Below are positions 15,521 to 30,300 of a stretch of 64,000 nt of DNA, in pieces. Origin of the DNA: Halictus rubicundus. Lineage: Eukaryota; Arthropoda; Insecta; Hymenoptera; Halictidae. The stretch covers positions 124,001 through 188,000 of the forward strand of contig NW_027488875.1 of the NCBI RefSeq assembly GCF_050948215.1, in the 5' to 3' direction. The notes beneath the pieces were generated by a model. That model was given only the letters and a program-made list of their open reading frames with translations, was not told the DNA's origin and searched no databases. Position 1 is the stretch's first letter. Every line of letters starts with the position of its first letter. The position numbers were made by a program, and so were the translations under genes.

Positions 15521-17010
15521 AGAGGATCTGATAGGGGATTGGATAGGATAGAGGATAGGAGACGATAGAGGATTGGATAGTGGATTGGATAGGATAGAGG
15601 ACAGGAGACGATAGAGGATAGCATACGATAGAGGTTAGGATAGGATAGAGGATGGGATAGGGTAGAGGATAGGATAGGATAGAGGATAGGATAGGATAGA
15701 CGATAGGATAGGACAGAGGATAGGATAGGATAGAGGATAGGATAGAGGATAGGATCAGATAGAGGATAGTATAGGGGATTGGATAGGATAGAGGATAGGA
15801 TAGGATCGAGGATATAATAGGATGGAGGATAGGATAGGATATGATAGAGGATACGATAGGATAGAGGATAGGATAGGGGATTGGATAGGACAGAGGATAT
15901 GATAGGATAGAGGATAGGATAGGATAGGGCAGTGGATTGGATAGGATAGAGTATAGAATAGGATAGATGATAGGATAGGATAGTGGATAGGATAGGATTG
16001 AGGATAGGATAGGATAGAGGATAGGATAGGATGGAGGATAGTATAGGATAGAGGATAGGATATAATAGAGGATAGGATCGGATAGAGGATAGGATAGGGG
16101 ATTGGATAGGATAGAGGATAGGATAGGATCGTGGATATAATAGGATGGAGGATAGGATAGGATAGAGGATAGGATATAATAGAGGATAGGATCGGATAGA
16201 GGATAGGATAGGGGATTGGATAGGACAGAGGATATGATAGGATAGAGGATAGGATAGGATTCGATAGTGGATTGGATTGGACATAGTATAGAATAGGATA
16301 GAGAATAGGATAGGATAGTGGATAGGATAGGATTGAGGTTAGGATAGGATAGAGGATAGGATAGGGGTTTGGATAGGATAGAGTATAGGATAGGATAGAG
16401 GATAGGATAGGATGGAGGATAGGATAGGATACAGGATAGGATATAATAGAGGATAGGATCGGATAAAGGATAGGATAGGGGATTGGATAGGACAGAGGAT
16501 ATGATAGGATAGAGGATATGATAGGATAGAGGATAGGATAGGATTGAGGATAGGATAGGATAGAGGATAGGATAGGATCGTGGATATAATAGGATGGAGG
16601 ATAGGGTAGGATAGAGGATAGGATAGGATAGAGGATAGGATAGGATAGAGGATGGGATAGGATGGAGGATAGGATAGGGTAGAGGATAGGATATAATAGA
16701 GGATAGGATCGGATAAAGGATAGGATAGGGGATTGGATAGGACAGAGGATATGATAGGATAAATGATAGGATAGGATAGTGGATTGGATAGGATAGAGGA
16801 TAGGATAGGATTGAGGATAGGATAGGATAGGATAGAGTATCGGATAGGGGATTGGATAGGGATTGGATAGGATAGAGTATATAATAGGATAGAGGATATG
16901 ATAGAATAGAGGATAGGATAGGATACAGGATATGTTAGGATAGAGGATAGGATAGGATTGAGGATAGGACGCGATAAAGGAGAGGATAGAGGATTGGATA
17001 GGATAGAGCA
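15521..17010. repeat. distant copy of the 3.46-4.93 kb satellite block
   Basis: The order of variants from AGAGGATCTGATAGGGG (15521) to TATGTTAGGATAGAGG (16931) matches that from 3461 to 4854, with an offset of 12,060 to 12,077 bp. This is a long-range duplication inside the satellite, not a neighbouring unit. From 16.9 kb onward the same track continues as a copy of the 7.4-8.6 kb region (offset 9463). Confidence 0.7.
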
Positions 17011-20000
17011 TAGGATAGAGGAAAGGATAGACTATAGAATAGGATAGAGGATAGGATAGGATAGAGGATAGGATAGGATTGAGGATAGGATAGGATAGGA
17101 TAGAGTATCGGATAAGGGATTGGATAGGATAGAGGATATAAGACGATAGAGGATAGGATAGGGGATTGGATAGGATAGAGGACAGGTGACGATAGAGGAT
17201 AGGATAGAATAGAGGATAGGATAGGATACAGGATATGATAGAATAGAGGATAGGATAGGATTGAGGATAGGACGGGATAGAGGAGAGGATAGAGGATTGG
17301 ATTAGGGAATTGGATAGTATAGAGGAGAGGATAGGATAGAGGATAGGATAGGATAGAGGATAGTATAGGATAGAGGATAGGATAGGATAGTGGATAGGAT
17401 AGGATAGAGGATATGATAGGATTGAGGATAGGATAGGATAGAGGATAGGATAGGATAGGATAGAGGATCGGATGGGGGATTGGATAGGATAGAGGATAGG
17501 AGACGATAGAGGATAGGATAGGGCATTCGATAGGATAGAGGACTGGAGACGATGGAGGATAGGATAGAATAGAGGATAGGATAGGATAGAGGATTGGATA
17601 GGATAGAGTATAGGATAGGATAGAGGATAGGATTGGATAGAGGATAGGATAGGATAGACGATCGGATAGGGGATTGGATAGGATAGAGGATAGGAGACGA
17701 TAGAGGATTGGATAGGTGATTGGATAGTACAGAGGATAGGATAGGATAGAGGATAGGATAGGATAGAGGATAGGATAGGATAGAGGATAGGATAGGATAG
17801 AGGATAGGATAGGATAGAGGATAGGATAGGATAGAGGATAGGATAGGATAGAGGATAGGATATGATAGAGGATAGAATAGAGGATAGGATTGGATAGAGG
17901 ATAGGATAGGATAGAGGATAGGATAGGATAGAGGATAGGATAGGGGATTGGATAGGATAGAGGATAGGATAGGATAAAGGATAGGATATAGGATAGGATC
18001 GGATAGAGGATAGGATAGGGGATTGGATAGGATAGAGGATAGGATAGGATCGTGGATATAATAGGATGGAGGATAGGATAGGATAGAGGATAGGATATCA
18101 TAGAGGATAGGATCGGATAGAGGATAGGAGAGGGGATTGGACAGGACAGAGGATATGATAGGTTAGAGGATAGGATAGGATAGTGGATTGGATAGGATAG
18201 AGGATAGGATAGGATAGAGGATAGAATAGAGGATAGGATCGGATAGAGGATAGGATAGGATAAAGGATAGAATAGGATAGAGGATGGGATAGGATGGAGG
18301 ATAGGATAGGGTAGAGGATAGGATAGGATAGAGGATCGGATAGGGGATTGGATAGGATTGAGGATAGGATAGGGATAGAGGATAGGATAGGATAGAGGAT
18401 GGGATAGGATGGAGGATAGGGTAGGATAGAGGATAGGATAGGATAGAGCATAGGATAGGATAGAGGATAGGATAGGATAGAGTATCTACTAGGGGATTGG
18501 TTAGGATAGATGATAGGATAGGATAGCGGATAGGATGGAATGGAGGATAGGATACTATAGAGGATAGGTATAATAGAGGATAGGATCGGATAGAGGATAG
18601 GAGAGGACAGAGGATAGGATAGGATAGGATAGAGGATAGGATAGAGGATAGGATAGGATAGAGGATAGGATAGGATAGAGGATAGGATAGGATAGAGGAT
18701 AGGATAGGATAGAGGATAGGATAGGATAGAGGATGGGATAGGATGGAGGATAGGATAGGATAGAGGATAGGATAGGATAGAGGATAGGATAGGATAGAGG
18801 ATAGGATAGGATAGAGTATCTGATAGGGGATTGGATAGGATGGAGGATAGGAGACGATAGAGGATTGGATAGTGGATTGGATAGGATAGAGGACAGGAGA
18901 CGATAGAGGATAGCACACGATACAGGATTGGATAGGATAGAGAATAGGATAGGATGGAGGATAGGATATGATAGAGGATAGGATAGGATACAGGATAGGA
19001 TAGCATAGACGATAGGATAGGACAGAGGATATGATAGGATAGAGGATAGGATAGAGGATTGGATCGGATAGGGGATAGGATAGTGGATTGGATAGGATAG
19101 AGGATAGGATAGAGGATAGGATAGGATAGAGGATAGGATAGGATAGTGGATTGGATAGGATAGAGGAGAGGATAGGATAGAGGATAGAATAGAGGATAGG
19201 ATCGGATAGAGGATAGGATAGAGGATAGGATAGGATAGAGGATAGGATAGAATAGAGGATTGGATAGGATAGAGGATTGGATAGGATAGAGGATAGGATA
19301 GGATAGAGGATAGGATAGGATGGAGGATAGGATAGGATAGAGGATAGGATAGGATAGAGGATAGGATAGGATAGAGGATAGGATAGAGGATAGGATAGGG
19401 GATTGGATAGGATAGAGGATAGGATAGGATAAAGGATAGGATAGAGGATAGGATAGGGGATTGGATAGGATAGAGGATAGGATAGGATCGTGGATACAAT
19501 AGGATGGAGGATAGGATAGGATAGAGGATAGGATATAATAGAGGATAGGATCGGATAGAGGATAGGAGAGGGGATTGGACAGGACAGAGGATATGATAGG
19601 TTAGAGGATAGGATAGGATAGTGGATTGGATAGGATAGAGGATAGGATAGGATAGAGGATAGAATAGAGGATAGGATCGGATAGAGGATAGGATAGGATA
19701 GAGGATAGAATTGGATAGAGGATGGGATAGGATGGAGGATAGGATAGGGTAGAGGATAGGATAGGATAGAGGATCGGATAGGGGATTGGATAGGATTGAG
19801 GATAGGATAGGATAGAGGATAGGATAGGATAGAGGATGAGATAGGATGGAGGATAGGATAGGATAGAGGAAAGGATAGACTATAGAATAGGCTAGAGGAT
19901 AGGATAGGATAGAGGATAGGATAGGAATGAGGATAGGATAGGATAGGATAGAGTATCGGATAGGGGATTGGATAGGATAGAGGATAGGAGACGATAGAGG

Positions 20001-23000
20001 ATAGGACAGGGGATTGGATAGGATAGAGGACAGGTGACGATAGAGGAGAGGATAGAATAGAGGATAGGATAGTATACATAATATGATAGAATAGAGGATA
20101 GGATAGGATTGAGGATAGGACGGGATAGAGGAGAGGATAGAGGATTGGATAGGGGATTGGATAGTATAGAGGAGAGGATAGGATAGAGGATAGGATAGGA
20201 TAGAGGATAGAATAGTGGATAGAATCGGATAGAGGATAGGATAGGGGATTGGATAGGATAGATGATAGGATAGGATAGAGGATAGGATGGAATGGAGGAT
20301 AGGATAGTATAGAGGATAGGTATAATAGAGGATAGGATCGGATAGAGGATAGGAGAGGACAGAGGATAGGATAGGATAGACGATAGGATAGGATAGGGCA
20401 GTGGATTGGATAGGATAGAGTATAGAATAGGATAGATGATAGGATAGGATAGTGGATAGGATAGGATTGAGGATAGGATAGGATAGAGGATAGGATAGGA
20501 TGGAGGATAGGATAGGATAGAGGATAGGATATAATAGAGGATAGGATCGGATAGAGGATCGGATAGGGATTGGATAGGATAGAGTATATAATAGGATAGA
20601 GGATATGATAGAATAGAGGATAGGATAGGATACAGGATATGTTAGGATAGAGGATAGGATAGGATTGAGGATAGGATCGGATAGAGGATAGGAGAGGGGA
20701 TTGTACAGGACAGAGGATAAGATAGGATAGAGGATAGGATAGGATAGTGGATTGGATAGGATAGAGGATAGGATAGGATAGAGGATAGAATAGAGGATAG
20801 GATCGGATAGAGGATAGGATAGGATAGAGGATAGAATAGGATAGAGGATGGGATAGGATGGAGGATAGGATAGGATAGAGGATAGGATAGGATAGAGGAT
20901 AGGATAGGATAGAGGATTGGATAGGATAGAGGATTGGATAGGATAGAGGATAGGATAGGATAGAGGATAGGATAGGATAGAGGATAGGATAGGATCGTGG
21001 ATATAATAGGATGGAGGATAGGATAGGATAGAGGATAGGATAGGATAGAGGATAGGATAGGATAGAGGATGGGATAGGATGGAGGATAGGATAGGATAGA
21101 GGATAGGATATAATAGAGGATAGGATCGGATAAAGGATAGGATAGGATAGAGGATTGGATAGGATAGAGGATAGGATAGGATAGAGGATAGGATAGGATA
21201 GAGGATAGGATAGGATCGTGGATATAATAGGATGGAGGATAGGATAGGATAGAGGATAGGATAGGATAGAGGATAGGATAGGATAGAGGATGGGATAGGA
21301 TGGAGGATAGGATAGGATAGAGGATAGGATATAATAGAGGATAGGATCGGATAAAGGATAGGATAGGGGATTGGATAGGACAGAGGATATGATAGGATAA
21401 AGGATAGGATAGGATAGTGGATTGGATAGGATAGAGGATAGGATAGGATAGAGGATAGGATAGGGAATTGGATAGGATAGAGGATAGGATAGGATCGTGG
21501 ATATAATAGGATGGAGGATAGGATAGGATAGAGGATAGGATATAATAGAGGATAGGATCGGATAGAGGATAGGAGAGGGGATTGGACAGGACAGAGGATA
21601 TGATACGTTAGAGGATAGGATAGGATAGTGGATTGGATAGGATAGAGGATAGGATAGGATAGAGGATAGAATAGAGGATAGGATCGGATAGAGGATAGGA
21701 TAGGATAGAGGATAGAATAGGATAGAGGATGGGATAGGATGGAGGATAGGATAGGGTAGAGGATAGGATAGGATAGAGGATCGGATAGGGGATTGGATAG
21801 GATTGAGGATAGGATAGGATAGAGGATAGGATAGGATAGAGGATGAGATAGGATGGAGGATAGGATAGGATAGAGGAAAGGATAGACTATAGAATAGGCT
21901 AGAGGATAGGATAGGATAGAGGATAGGATAGGATTGAGGATAGGATAGGATAGGATAGAGTATCGGATAGGGGATTGGATAGGATAGAGGATAGGAGACG
22001 ATAGAGGATAGGACAGGGGATTGGATAGGATAGAGGACAGGTGACGATAGAGGAGAGGATAGAATAGAGGATAGGATAGGATACATAATATGATAGAATA
22101 GAGGATAGGATAGGATTGAGGATAGGACGGGATAGAGGAGAGGATAGAGGATTGGATAGGATAGAGGATTGGATAGGATAGAGGATAGGATAGGATAGAG
22201 GATAGGATAGGATTGAGGATAGGATAGGATAGAGGATAGGATAGGATCGTGGATATAATAGGATGGAGGATAGGATAGGATAGATGATAGGATAGGATAG
22301 AGGATAGGATAGGATAGAGGATGGGATAGGATGGAGGATAGGATAGGATAGAGGATAGGATATAATAGAGGATAGGATCGGATAAAGGATAGGATAGGGG
22401 ATTGGATAGGACAGAGGATATGATAGGATAAAGGATAGGATAGGATAGTGGATTGGATAGGATAGAGGATAGGATAGGATTGAGGATAGGATAGGATAGA
22501 GGATAGGATAGGATAGAGGATCGGATAGGGATTGGATAGGATAGAGTATATAATAGGATAGAGGATATGATAGAATAGAGGATAGGATAGGATACAGGAT
22601 ATGTTAGGATAGAGAATAGGATAGGATTGAGGATAGGACGCGATAAAGGAGAGGATAGAGGATTGGATAGGATAGAGCATAGGATAGAGGAAAGGATAGA
22701 CTATAGAATAGGATAGAGGATAGGATAGGATAGAGGATAGGATAGGATTGAGGATAGGATAGGATAGGATAGAGTATCGGATAGGTGATTGGATAGGATA
22801 GAGGATATAAGACGATAGAGGATAGGATAGGGGATTGGATAGGATAGAGGACAGGTGACGATAGAGGATAGGATAGAATAGAGGATAGGATAGGATACAG
22901 GATATGATAGAATAGAGGATAGGATAGGATTGAGGATAGGACGGGATAGAGGAGAGGATAGAGGATTGGATTAGGGAATTGGATAGTATAGAGGAGAGGA

Positions 23001-24312
23001 TAGGATAGAGGATAGGATAGGATAGAGGATAGTATAGGATAGAGGATAGGATAGGATAGTGGATAGGATAGGATAGAGGATAGGATAGGATAGAGGATAG
23101 GATAGGATAGAGGATAGGATAGGATAGAGGATAGGATAGGATAAAGGATGGGATAGAGGATAGGATCGGATAGAGGATAGGATAGGGGATTGGATAGGAT
23201 AGAGGATAGGATAGGATCGTGGATATAATAGGATGGAGGATAGGATAGGATAGAGGATAGGATATAATAGAGGATAGGATCGGATAGAGGATAGGAGAGG
23301 GGATTGGACAGGACAGAGGATATGATAGGTTAGAGAATAGGATAGGATAGTGGATTGGATAGGATAGAGGATAGGATAGGATAGAGGATAGAATAGAGGA
23401 TAGGATCGGATAGAGGATAGGATAGGATAGAGGATAGAATAGGATAGAGGATGGGATAGGATGGAGGATAGGATATTATAGAGGATAGGTATAATAGAGG
23501 ATAGGATCGGATAGAGGATAGGAGAAGACAGAGGATAGGATAGGATAGGATAGAGGATAGGATAGAGGATAGGATCGGATAGAGGATAGGATAGGATAGA
23601 GGATAGAATAGGATAGAGGATGGGATAGGATGGAGGATAGGATAGGGTAGAGGATAGGATAGGATAGAGGATCGGATAGGGGATTGGATAGGATTGAGGA
23701 TAGGATAGGATAGAGGATAGGATAGGATAGAGGATGGGATAGGATGGAGGATAGGATAGGATAGAGGATAGGATAGGATAGAGGATAGGATAGGATAGAG
23801 GATAGGATAGGATAGAGGATAGGATAGGATAGAGGATGGGATAGGATAGAGTATCTGATAGGGGATTGGATAGGTTAGAGGATAGGAGACGATAGAGGAT
23901 AGGATAGGGGATTGGATAGGATAGAGGACAGGAGACGATAGAGGATAGGATAGGATACAGGATATGATAGAATAGAGGATAGGATAGGATTGAGGATAGG
24001 ACGGGATAGAGGAGAGGATAGAGGATTGGATAGGGGATTGGATAGTATAGAGGATAGGATAGGATAGAGGATAGGATAGGATAGAGGATAGAATAGTGGA
24101 TAGAATCGGATAGAGGATAGGATAGGGGATTGGATAGGATAGATGATAGGATAGGATAGAGGATAGGATGGAATGGAGGATAGGATATTATAGAGGATAG
24201 GTATAATAGAGGATAGGATCGGATAGAGGATAGGAGAGAACAGAGGATAGGATAGGATAGGATAGAGGATAGGATAGAGGATAGGATCGGATAGAGGATA
24301 GGATAGGATAGA

Positions 24313-27300
24313 GGATAGGATATGATACAGGATAGGATAGGATAGAGGATAGGATAGGATAGAGGATAGGATAGGATAGAGGATGGGATAGGATGGAGGA
24401 TAGGATAGGATAGAGGATACGATAGGATAGAGGATAGGATAGGATAGAGGATAGGGTAGGATAGAGTATCTGGTAGGGGATTGGATAGGATGGAGGATAG
24501 GAGACGATAGAGGATTGGATAGTGGATTGGATAGGATAGAGGACAGGAGACTATAGAGGATAGCATACGATACAGGATTGGATAGGATAGAGGATAGGAT
24601 AGGATGGAGGATAGGATAGGATAGAGGATAGGATAGGATAGAGGATTGGATAGGATAGAGGATAGGATAGGATAGAGGATAGGATTGGATTGAGGATAGG
24701 ATAGGATAGGATAGAGGATAGGATAGGATAGAGGATAGGATAGGATAGAGGATAGGATAGAGGATAGGATAGGATAGAGGATAGGATAGGATAAAGGATA
24801 GGATAGAGGATAGGATAGGGGATTGGATAGGATAGAGGATAGGATAGGATAGAGGATATGATAGAGGATAGGATCGGATAGAGGATAGGATCGGATAGAG
24901 GATAGGATAGGGGATGGATAGGGGATTGGATAGTGTAGAGAATAGGATAGGATAGAGGATACGATAGGATAGAGGATAGGATAGGATAGAGGATAGAATA
25001 GAGGATAGGATCGGATAGAGGATAGGATAGGATAGAGGATGGGATAGGATGGAGGACAGGAGACGATAGAGGATAGCATACGATACAGGATAGGATAGGA
25101 TAGAGGATAGGATAGGATAGAGGATAGGAAAGGCTAGAGGATAGGATAGGATAGAGGATAGGATACGATAGAGGATAGGATAGGATAGAGGATAGGATAG
25201 GATAGAGGATAGGATAGGATAGAGGATAGAATAGGATAGAGGATAGGATAGAGGATAGGATACGATGGAGGATAGGATAGAGGATTGGATCGGATAGAGG
25301 ATAGGATAGCGGATTGGATAGGATAGAGGATAGGATAGGATCGTGGATATAATAGGATGGAGGATAGGATAGGATAGAGGATAGGATAGAGGATAGGATG
25401 GGATGGAGGATAGGATAGGATGGAGGATAGGATAGGAAAGAGGATAGGATATAATAGAGGATAGGATAGGATAGAGGATAGGATAGGATAGAGGATAGGA
25501 TTGAGGATAGAGCATAGGATAGAGGATAGGATAGGATTGAGGATAGGATAGGATAGAGGATAGGATAGGATAGAGGATAGGATAGGATAGAGGATGGGAT
25601 AGGATAGGGGATAGGATAGGATATTGTATTGTATAGGATAGAGGCTAGGATAGCATAGAGGATAGGATATAATACAGGATATGATAGGATAGAGGATAGG
25701 ATAGGATTAAGGATAGGACGGGATAGAGGAGAGGATATATAATTGGATACGGGATTGGATAGTATAGAGAATAGGATACGATAGAGGATAGGATTGAGGA
25801 TAGAGCATAGGATAGAGGATAGGATAGGATTGAGGATAGGATAGGATAGAGGATAGGATAGGATAGATGATAGGATAGGATTGAGGATAGGATAGGATAG
25901 AGGATAGGATAGGATTGAGGATAGGATAGAGGATGGGATAGGATAGAGGATAGGAGAGGATAGAGGATACTATAGGATAGAGTATAGGATAGGATAGAGG
26001 ATAGGATACCATAGAGGATAGGATACGATAGAGGATAGGATAGGATAGAGGATAGGATAGGATAAAGGATGGGATAGGATAGAGGATAGGATAGGATAGA
26101 GGATAGGATAGGATAGAGGATAGGATTGAGGATAGAGCATAGGATAGAGGATAGGATAGGATTGAGGATAGGATACAATAGAGGATAGGATAGGATAGAG
26201 GATAGGATAGGATAGAGGATGGGATAGGATAGAGGATAGGATAGGATATTGTATTGTATAAGATAGAGGCTAGGATAGCATAGAGGATAGGATATAATAC
26301 AGGATATGATAGGATAGAGGATAGGATATGATTAAGGATAGGACGGGATAGAGGAGAGGATATAGGATTGGATAGGGGATTGGATAGTATAGAGGATAGG
26401 ATAGGATAGAGGATAGGATTGAGGATAGAGCATGGGATAGAGGATAGGATATGATACAGGATAGGATAGGATAGAGGATAGGATAGGATAGAGGATAGGA
26501 TAGGGGCTAGGATCGGATAGAGGATAGGATAGGATAGAGTATAGAATAGGATAGAGGATAGGATAGGATTGAGGATAGGATCGGATAGAGGATAGGATAG
26601 GATAGAGGATAACATAGGATAGAGGATAGGATAGAGGATTGGATAGAATAGGGGATATTATAGGATAGAGTATAGAATAGGGTAGAGGATTGGATAGAAT
26701 AGGGGATATTATAGGATAGAGGATAGGATAGGATAGCGGATAGGATAGGATAGAGGATAGGATAGGATAGCGGATAGGATAGGATAGGATTGAGGATAGG
26801 ATTGGATAGAGGATAGGATAGGATAGGGGATTGAATAGGAAAGAGGATAGGATAGGATAGAGTATAGAATTGGATAGAGGATAGGATAGGATAGAGGATA
26901 GGATAGGAAAGAGGATAGAATAGCATAGAGGATGCGATAAGATAGAGGATCGGATTGGATCGGATAGAGGATATAATAGGATAGCGGATAGGATTGAGGA
27001 TAGAGGATAGGATAGGATAGAGGATAGGATAGGATAGAGGATAGGATAGGATAGAGTATAGAATAGGATAGAGGATAGGATAGGATAGAGGATAGGATAG
27101 AGGATTGGATAGGATAGGGGATATTATAGGATAGAGGATAGGATAGGATAGCGGATAGGATAGGATATAGGATTGGATAGGATAGAGGATAGGATACGAT
27201 CGAGGATAGGATAGGATCGAGGATAGGATAGGGGATTGGATAGGATAGAAGATAGGAGACGATAGAGGATAGGATAGGATAGAGGATAGGATAGGATAGA

Positions 27301-30300
27301 GGATAGGATAAGGGATTGGATAGGATACAGGATATGATAGGATAGAGAATAGGATAGGAGAGAGGATAGGATAGGATAAAGGATAGGATAGGATAGAGAA
27401 TAGGATAGGAAAGAGGATAGGATAGGATAGAGAATGGGATAGGATAGAGGATAGGATAGGATAGAGGATAGCACAGAGAATAGGATAGGATAGAGGATAG
27501 GATAGGGGATTGGATAGGATAGAGGATAGGATAGGAAAGAGGATAGGATATAATAGAGAATGGGATAGGATAGAGGATAGGATAGGATAGAGGATAGCAC
27601 AGAGAATAGGATAGGATAGAGGATAGGATAGAAGATAGGAGACGATAGAGGATAGGATAGGATAGAGGATAGGATAGGATAGAGGATAGGATAAGGGATT
27701 GGATAGGATACAGGATATGATAGGATAGAGAATAGGATAGGAGAGAGGATAGGATAGGATAAAGGATAGGATAGGATAGAGAATAGGATAGGAAAGAGGA
27801 TAGGATAGGATAGAGAATGGGATAGGGTAGAGGATAGGATAGGATAGAGGATAGCACAGAGAATAGGATAGGATAGAGGATAGCACAGAGAATAGGATAG
27901 GATAGAGGATAGGATAGGGGATTGGATAGGATAGAGGATAGGATAGGAAAGAGGATAGGATATAATAGAGAATGGGATAGGATAGAGGATAGGATAGGAT
28001 AGAGGATAGCACAGAGAATAGGATAGGATAGAGGATAGGATAGGGGATTGGATAGGATAGAGGACAGGATAGGATAGAGGATAGGATAGAGGATAGCATA
28101 GGATAGGATGGAGGATAGGATAGGATAGAGGATAGGATAGGATACAGGATAGAGGATAGGATAGGATAGAAGATCGGATAGGATAAGATAGAGTATAGGA
28201 TAGGGGATTGGGTAGGATAGAGGACAGGAGACGATAGAAGATAGGATTGGATAGAGGATAGGATATAATAGACGATAGGATAGGATAGAGGATAGGATAT
28301 GATACAGGATAGGATAGGATAGAGGATAGGATAGGATAGAGGATAGGATAGGATAGAGGATGGGATAGGATGGAGGATAGGATAGGATAGAGGATACGAT
28401 AGGATAGAGGATAGGATAGGATAGAGGATAGGGTAGGATAGAGTATCTGGTAGGGGATTGGATAGGATGGAGGATAGGAGACGATAGAGGATTGGATAGT
28501 GGATTGGATAGGATAGAGGACAGGAGACTATAGAGGATAGCATACGATACAGGATTGGATAGGATAGAGGATAGGATAGGATGGAGGATAGGATAGGATA
28601 GAGGATAGGATAGGATAGAGGATTGGATAGGATAGAGGATAGGATAGGATAGAGGATAGGATTGGATTGAGGATAGGATAGGATAGGATAGAGGATAGGA
28701 TAGGATAGAGGATAGGATAGGATAGAGGATAGGATAGAGGATAGGATAGGATAGAGGATAGGATAGGATAAAGGATAGGATAGAGGATAGGATAGGGGAT
28801 TGGATAGGATAGAGGATAGGATAGGATAGAGGATATGATAGAGGATAGGATCGGATAGAGGATAGGATCGGATAGAGGATAGGATAGGGGATGGATAGGG
28901 GATTGGATAGTGTAGAGAATAGGATAGGATAGAGGATACGATAGGATAGAGGATAGGATAGGATAGAGGATAGAATAGAGGATAGGATCGGATAGAGGAT
29001 AGGATAGGATAGAGGATGGGATAGGATGGAGGACAGGAGACGATAGAGGATAGCATACGATACAGGATAGGATAGGATAGAGGATAGGATAGGATAGAGG
29101 ATAGGAAAGGCTAGAGGATAGGATAGGATAGAGGATAGGATACGATAGAGGATAGGATAGGATAGAGGATAGGATAGGATAGAGGATAGGATAGGATAGA
29201 GGATAGAATAGGATAGAGGATAGGATAGAGGATAGGATACGATGGAGGATAGGATAGAGGATTGGATCGGATAGAGGATAGGATAGCGGATTGGATAGGA
29301 TAGAGGATAGGATAGGATCGTGGATATAATAGGATGGAGGATAGGATAGGATAGAGGATAGGATAGAGGATAGGATGGGATGGAGGATAGGATAGGATGG
29401 AGGATAGGATAGGAAAGAGGATAGGATATAATAGAGGATAGGATAGGATAGAGGATAGGATAGGATAGAGGATAGGATTGAGGATAGAGCATAGGATAGA
29501 GGATAGGATAGGATTGAGGATAGGATAGGATAGAGGATAGGATAGGATAGAGGATAGGATAGGATAGAGGATGGGATAGGATAGAGGATAGGATAGGATA
29601 TTGTATTGTATAGGATAGAGGCTAGGATAGCATAGAGGATAGGATATAATACAGGATATGATAGGATAGAGGATAGGATAGGATTAAGGATAGGACGGGA
29701 TAGAGGAGAGGATATATAATTGGATACGGGATTGGATAGTATAGAGGATAGGATACGATAGAGGATAGGATTGAGGATAGAGCATAGGATAGAGGATAGG
29801 ATAGGATTGAGGATAGGATAGGATAGAGGATAGGATAGGATAGATGATAGGATAGGATTGAGGATAGGATAGGATAGAGGATAGGATAGGATTGAGGATA
29901 GGATAGAGGATGGGATAGGATAGAGGATAGGAGAGGATAGAGGATACTATAGGATAGAGTATAGGATAGGATAGAGGATAGGATACGATAGAGGATAGGA
30001 TACGATAGAGGATAGGATAGGATAGAGGATAGGATAGGATAAAGGATGGGATAGGATAGAGGATAGGATAGGATAGAGGATAGGATAGGATAGAGGATAG
30101 GATTGAGGATAGAGCATAGGATAGAGGATAGGATAGGATTGAGGATAGGATACAATAGAGGATAGGATAGGATAGAGGATAGGATAGGATAGAGGATGGG
30201 ATAGGATAGAGGATAGGATAGGATATTGTATTGTATAAGATAGAGGCTAGGATAGCATAGAGGATAGGATATAATACAGGATATGATAGGATAGAGGATA

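Larger units (their letters stand above)
1..24312. repeat. (GGATA)3GA satellite, left array
   Basis: Tandem satellite with consensus 17-mer GGATAGGATAGGATAGA. Pentamer number varies locally, and recurrent variants include GGGGATTGGATAGG, GATCGGATAG, GATAAAGG, GATCGTGGATATAATAGG and GGAGACGATAGAGG. The + strand has almost no C apart from scattered single substitutions. Larger blocks recur at fixed offsets: about 2.61-2.69 kb (5504 to 8193), 1.79 kb (8193 to 9982), 1.80 kb (12164 to 13968) and 2.0 kb (19891 to 21898), so this is a higher-order repeat array. No non-satellite insert, RNA gene or credible coding gene is visible. Long minus-strand open frames here follow from the repeat having no stop codons on that strand. 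Confidence 0.95.
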
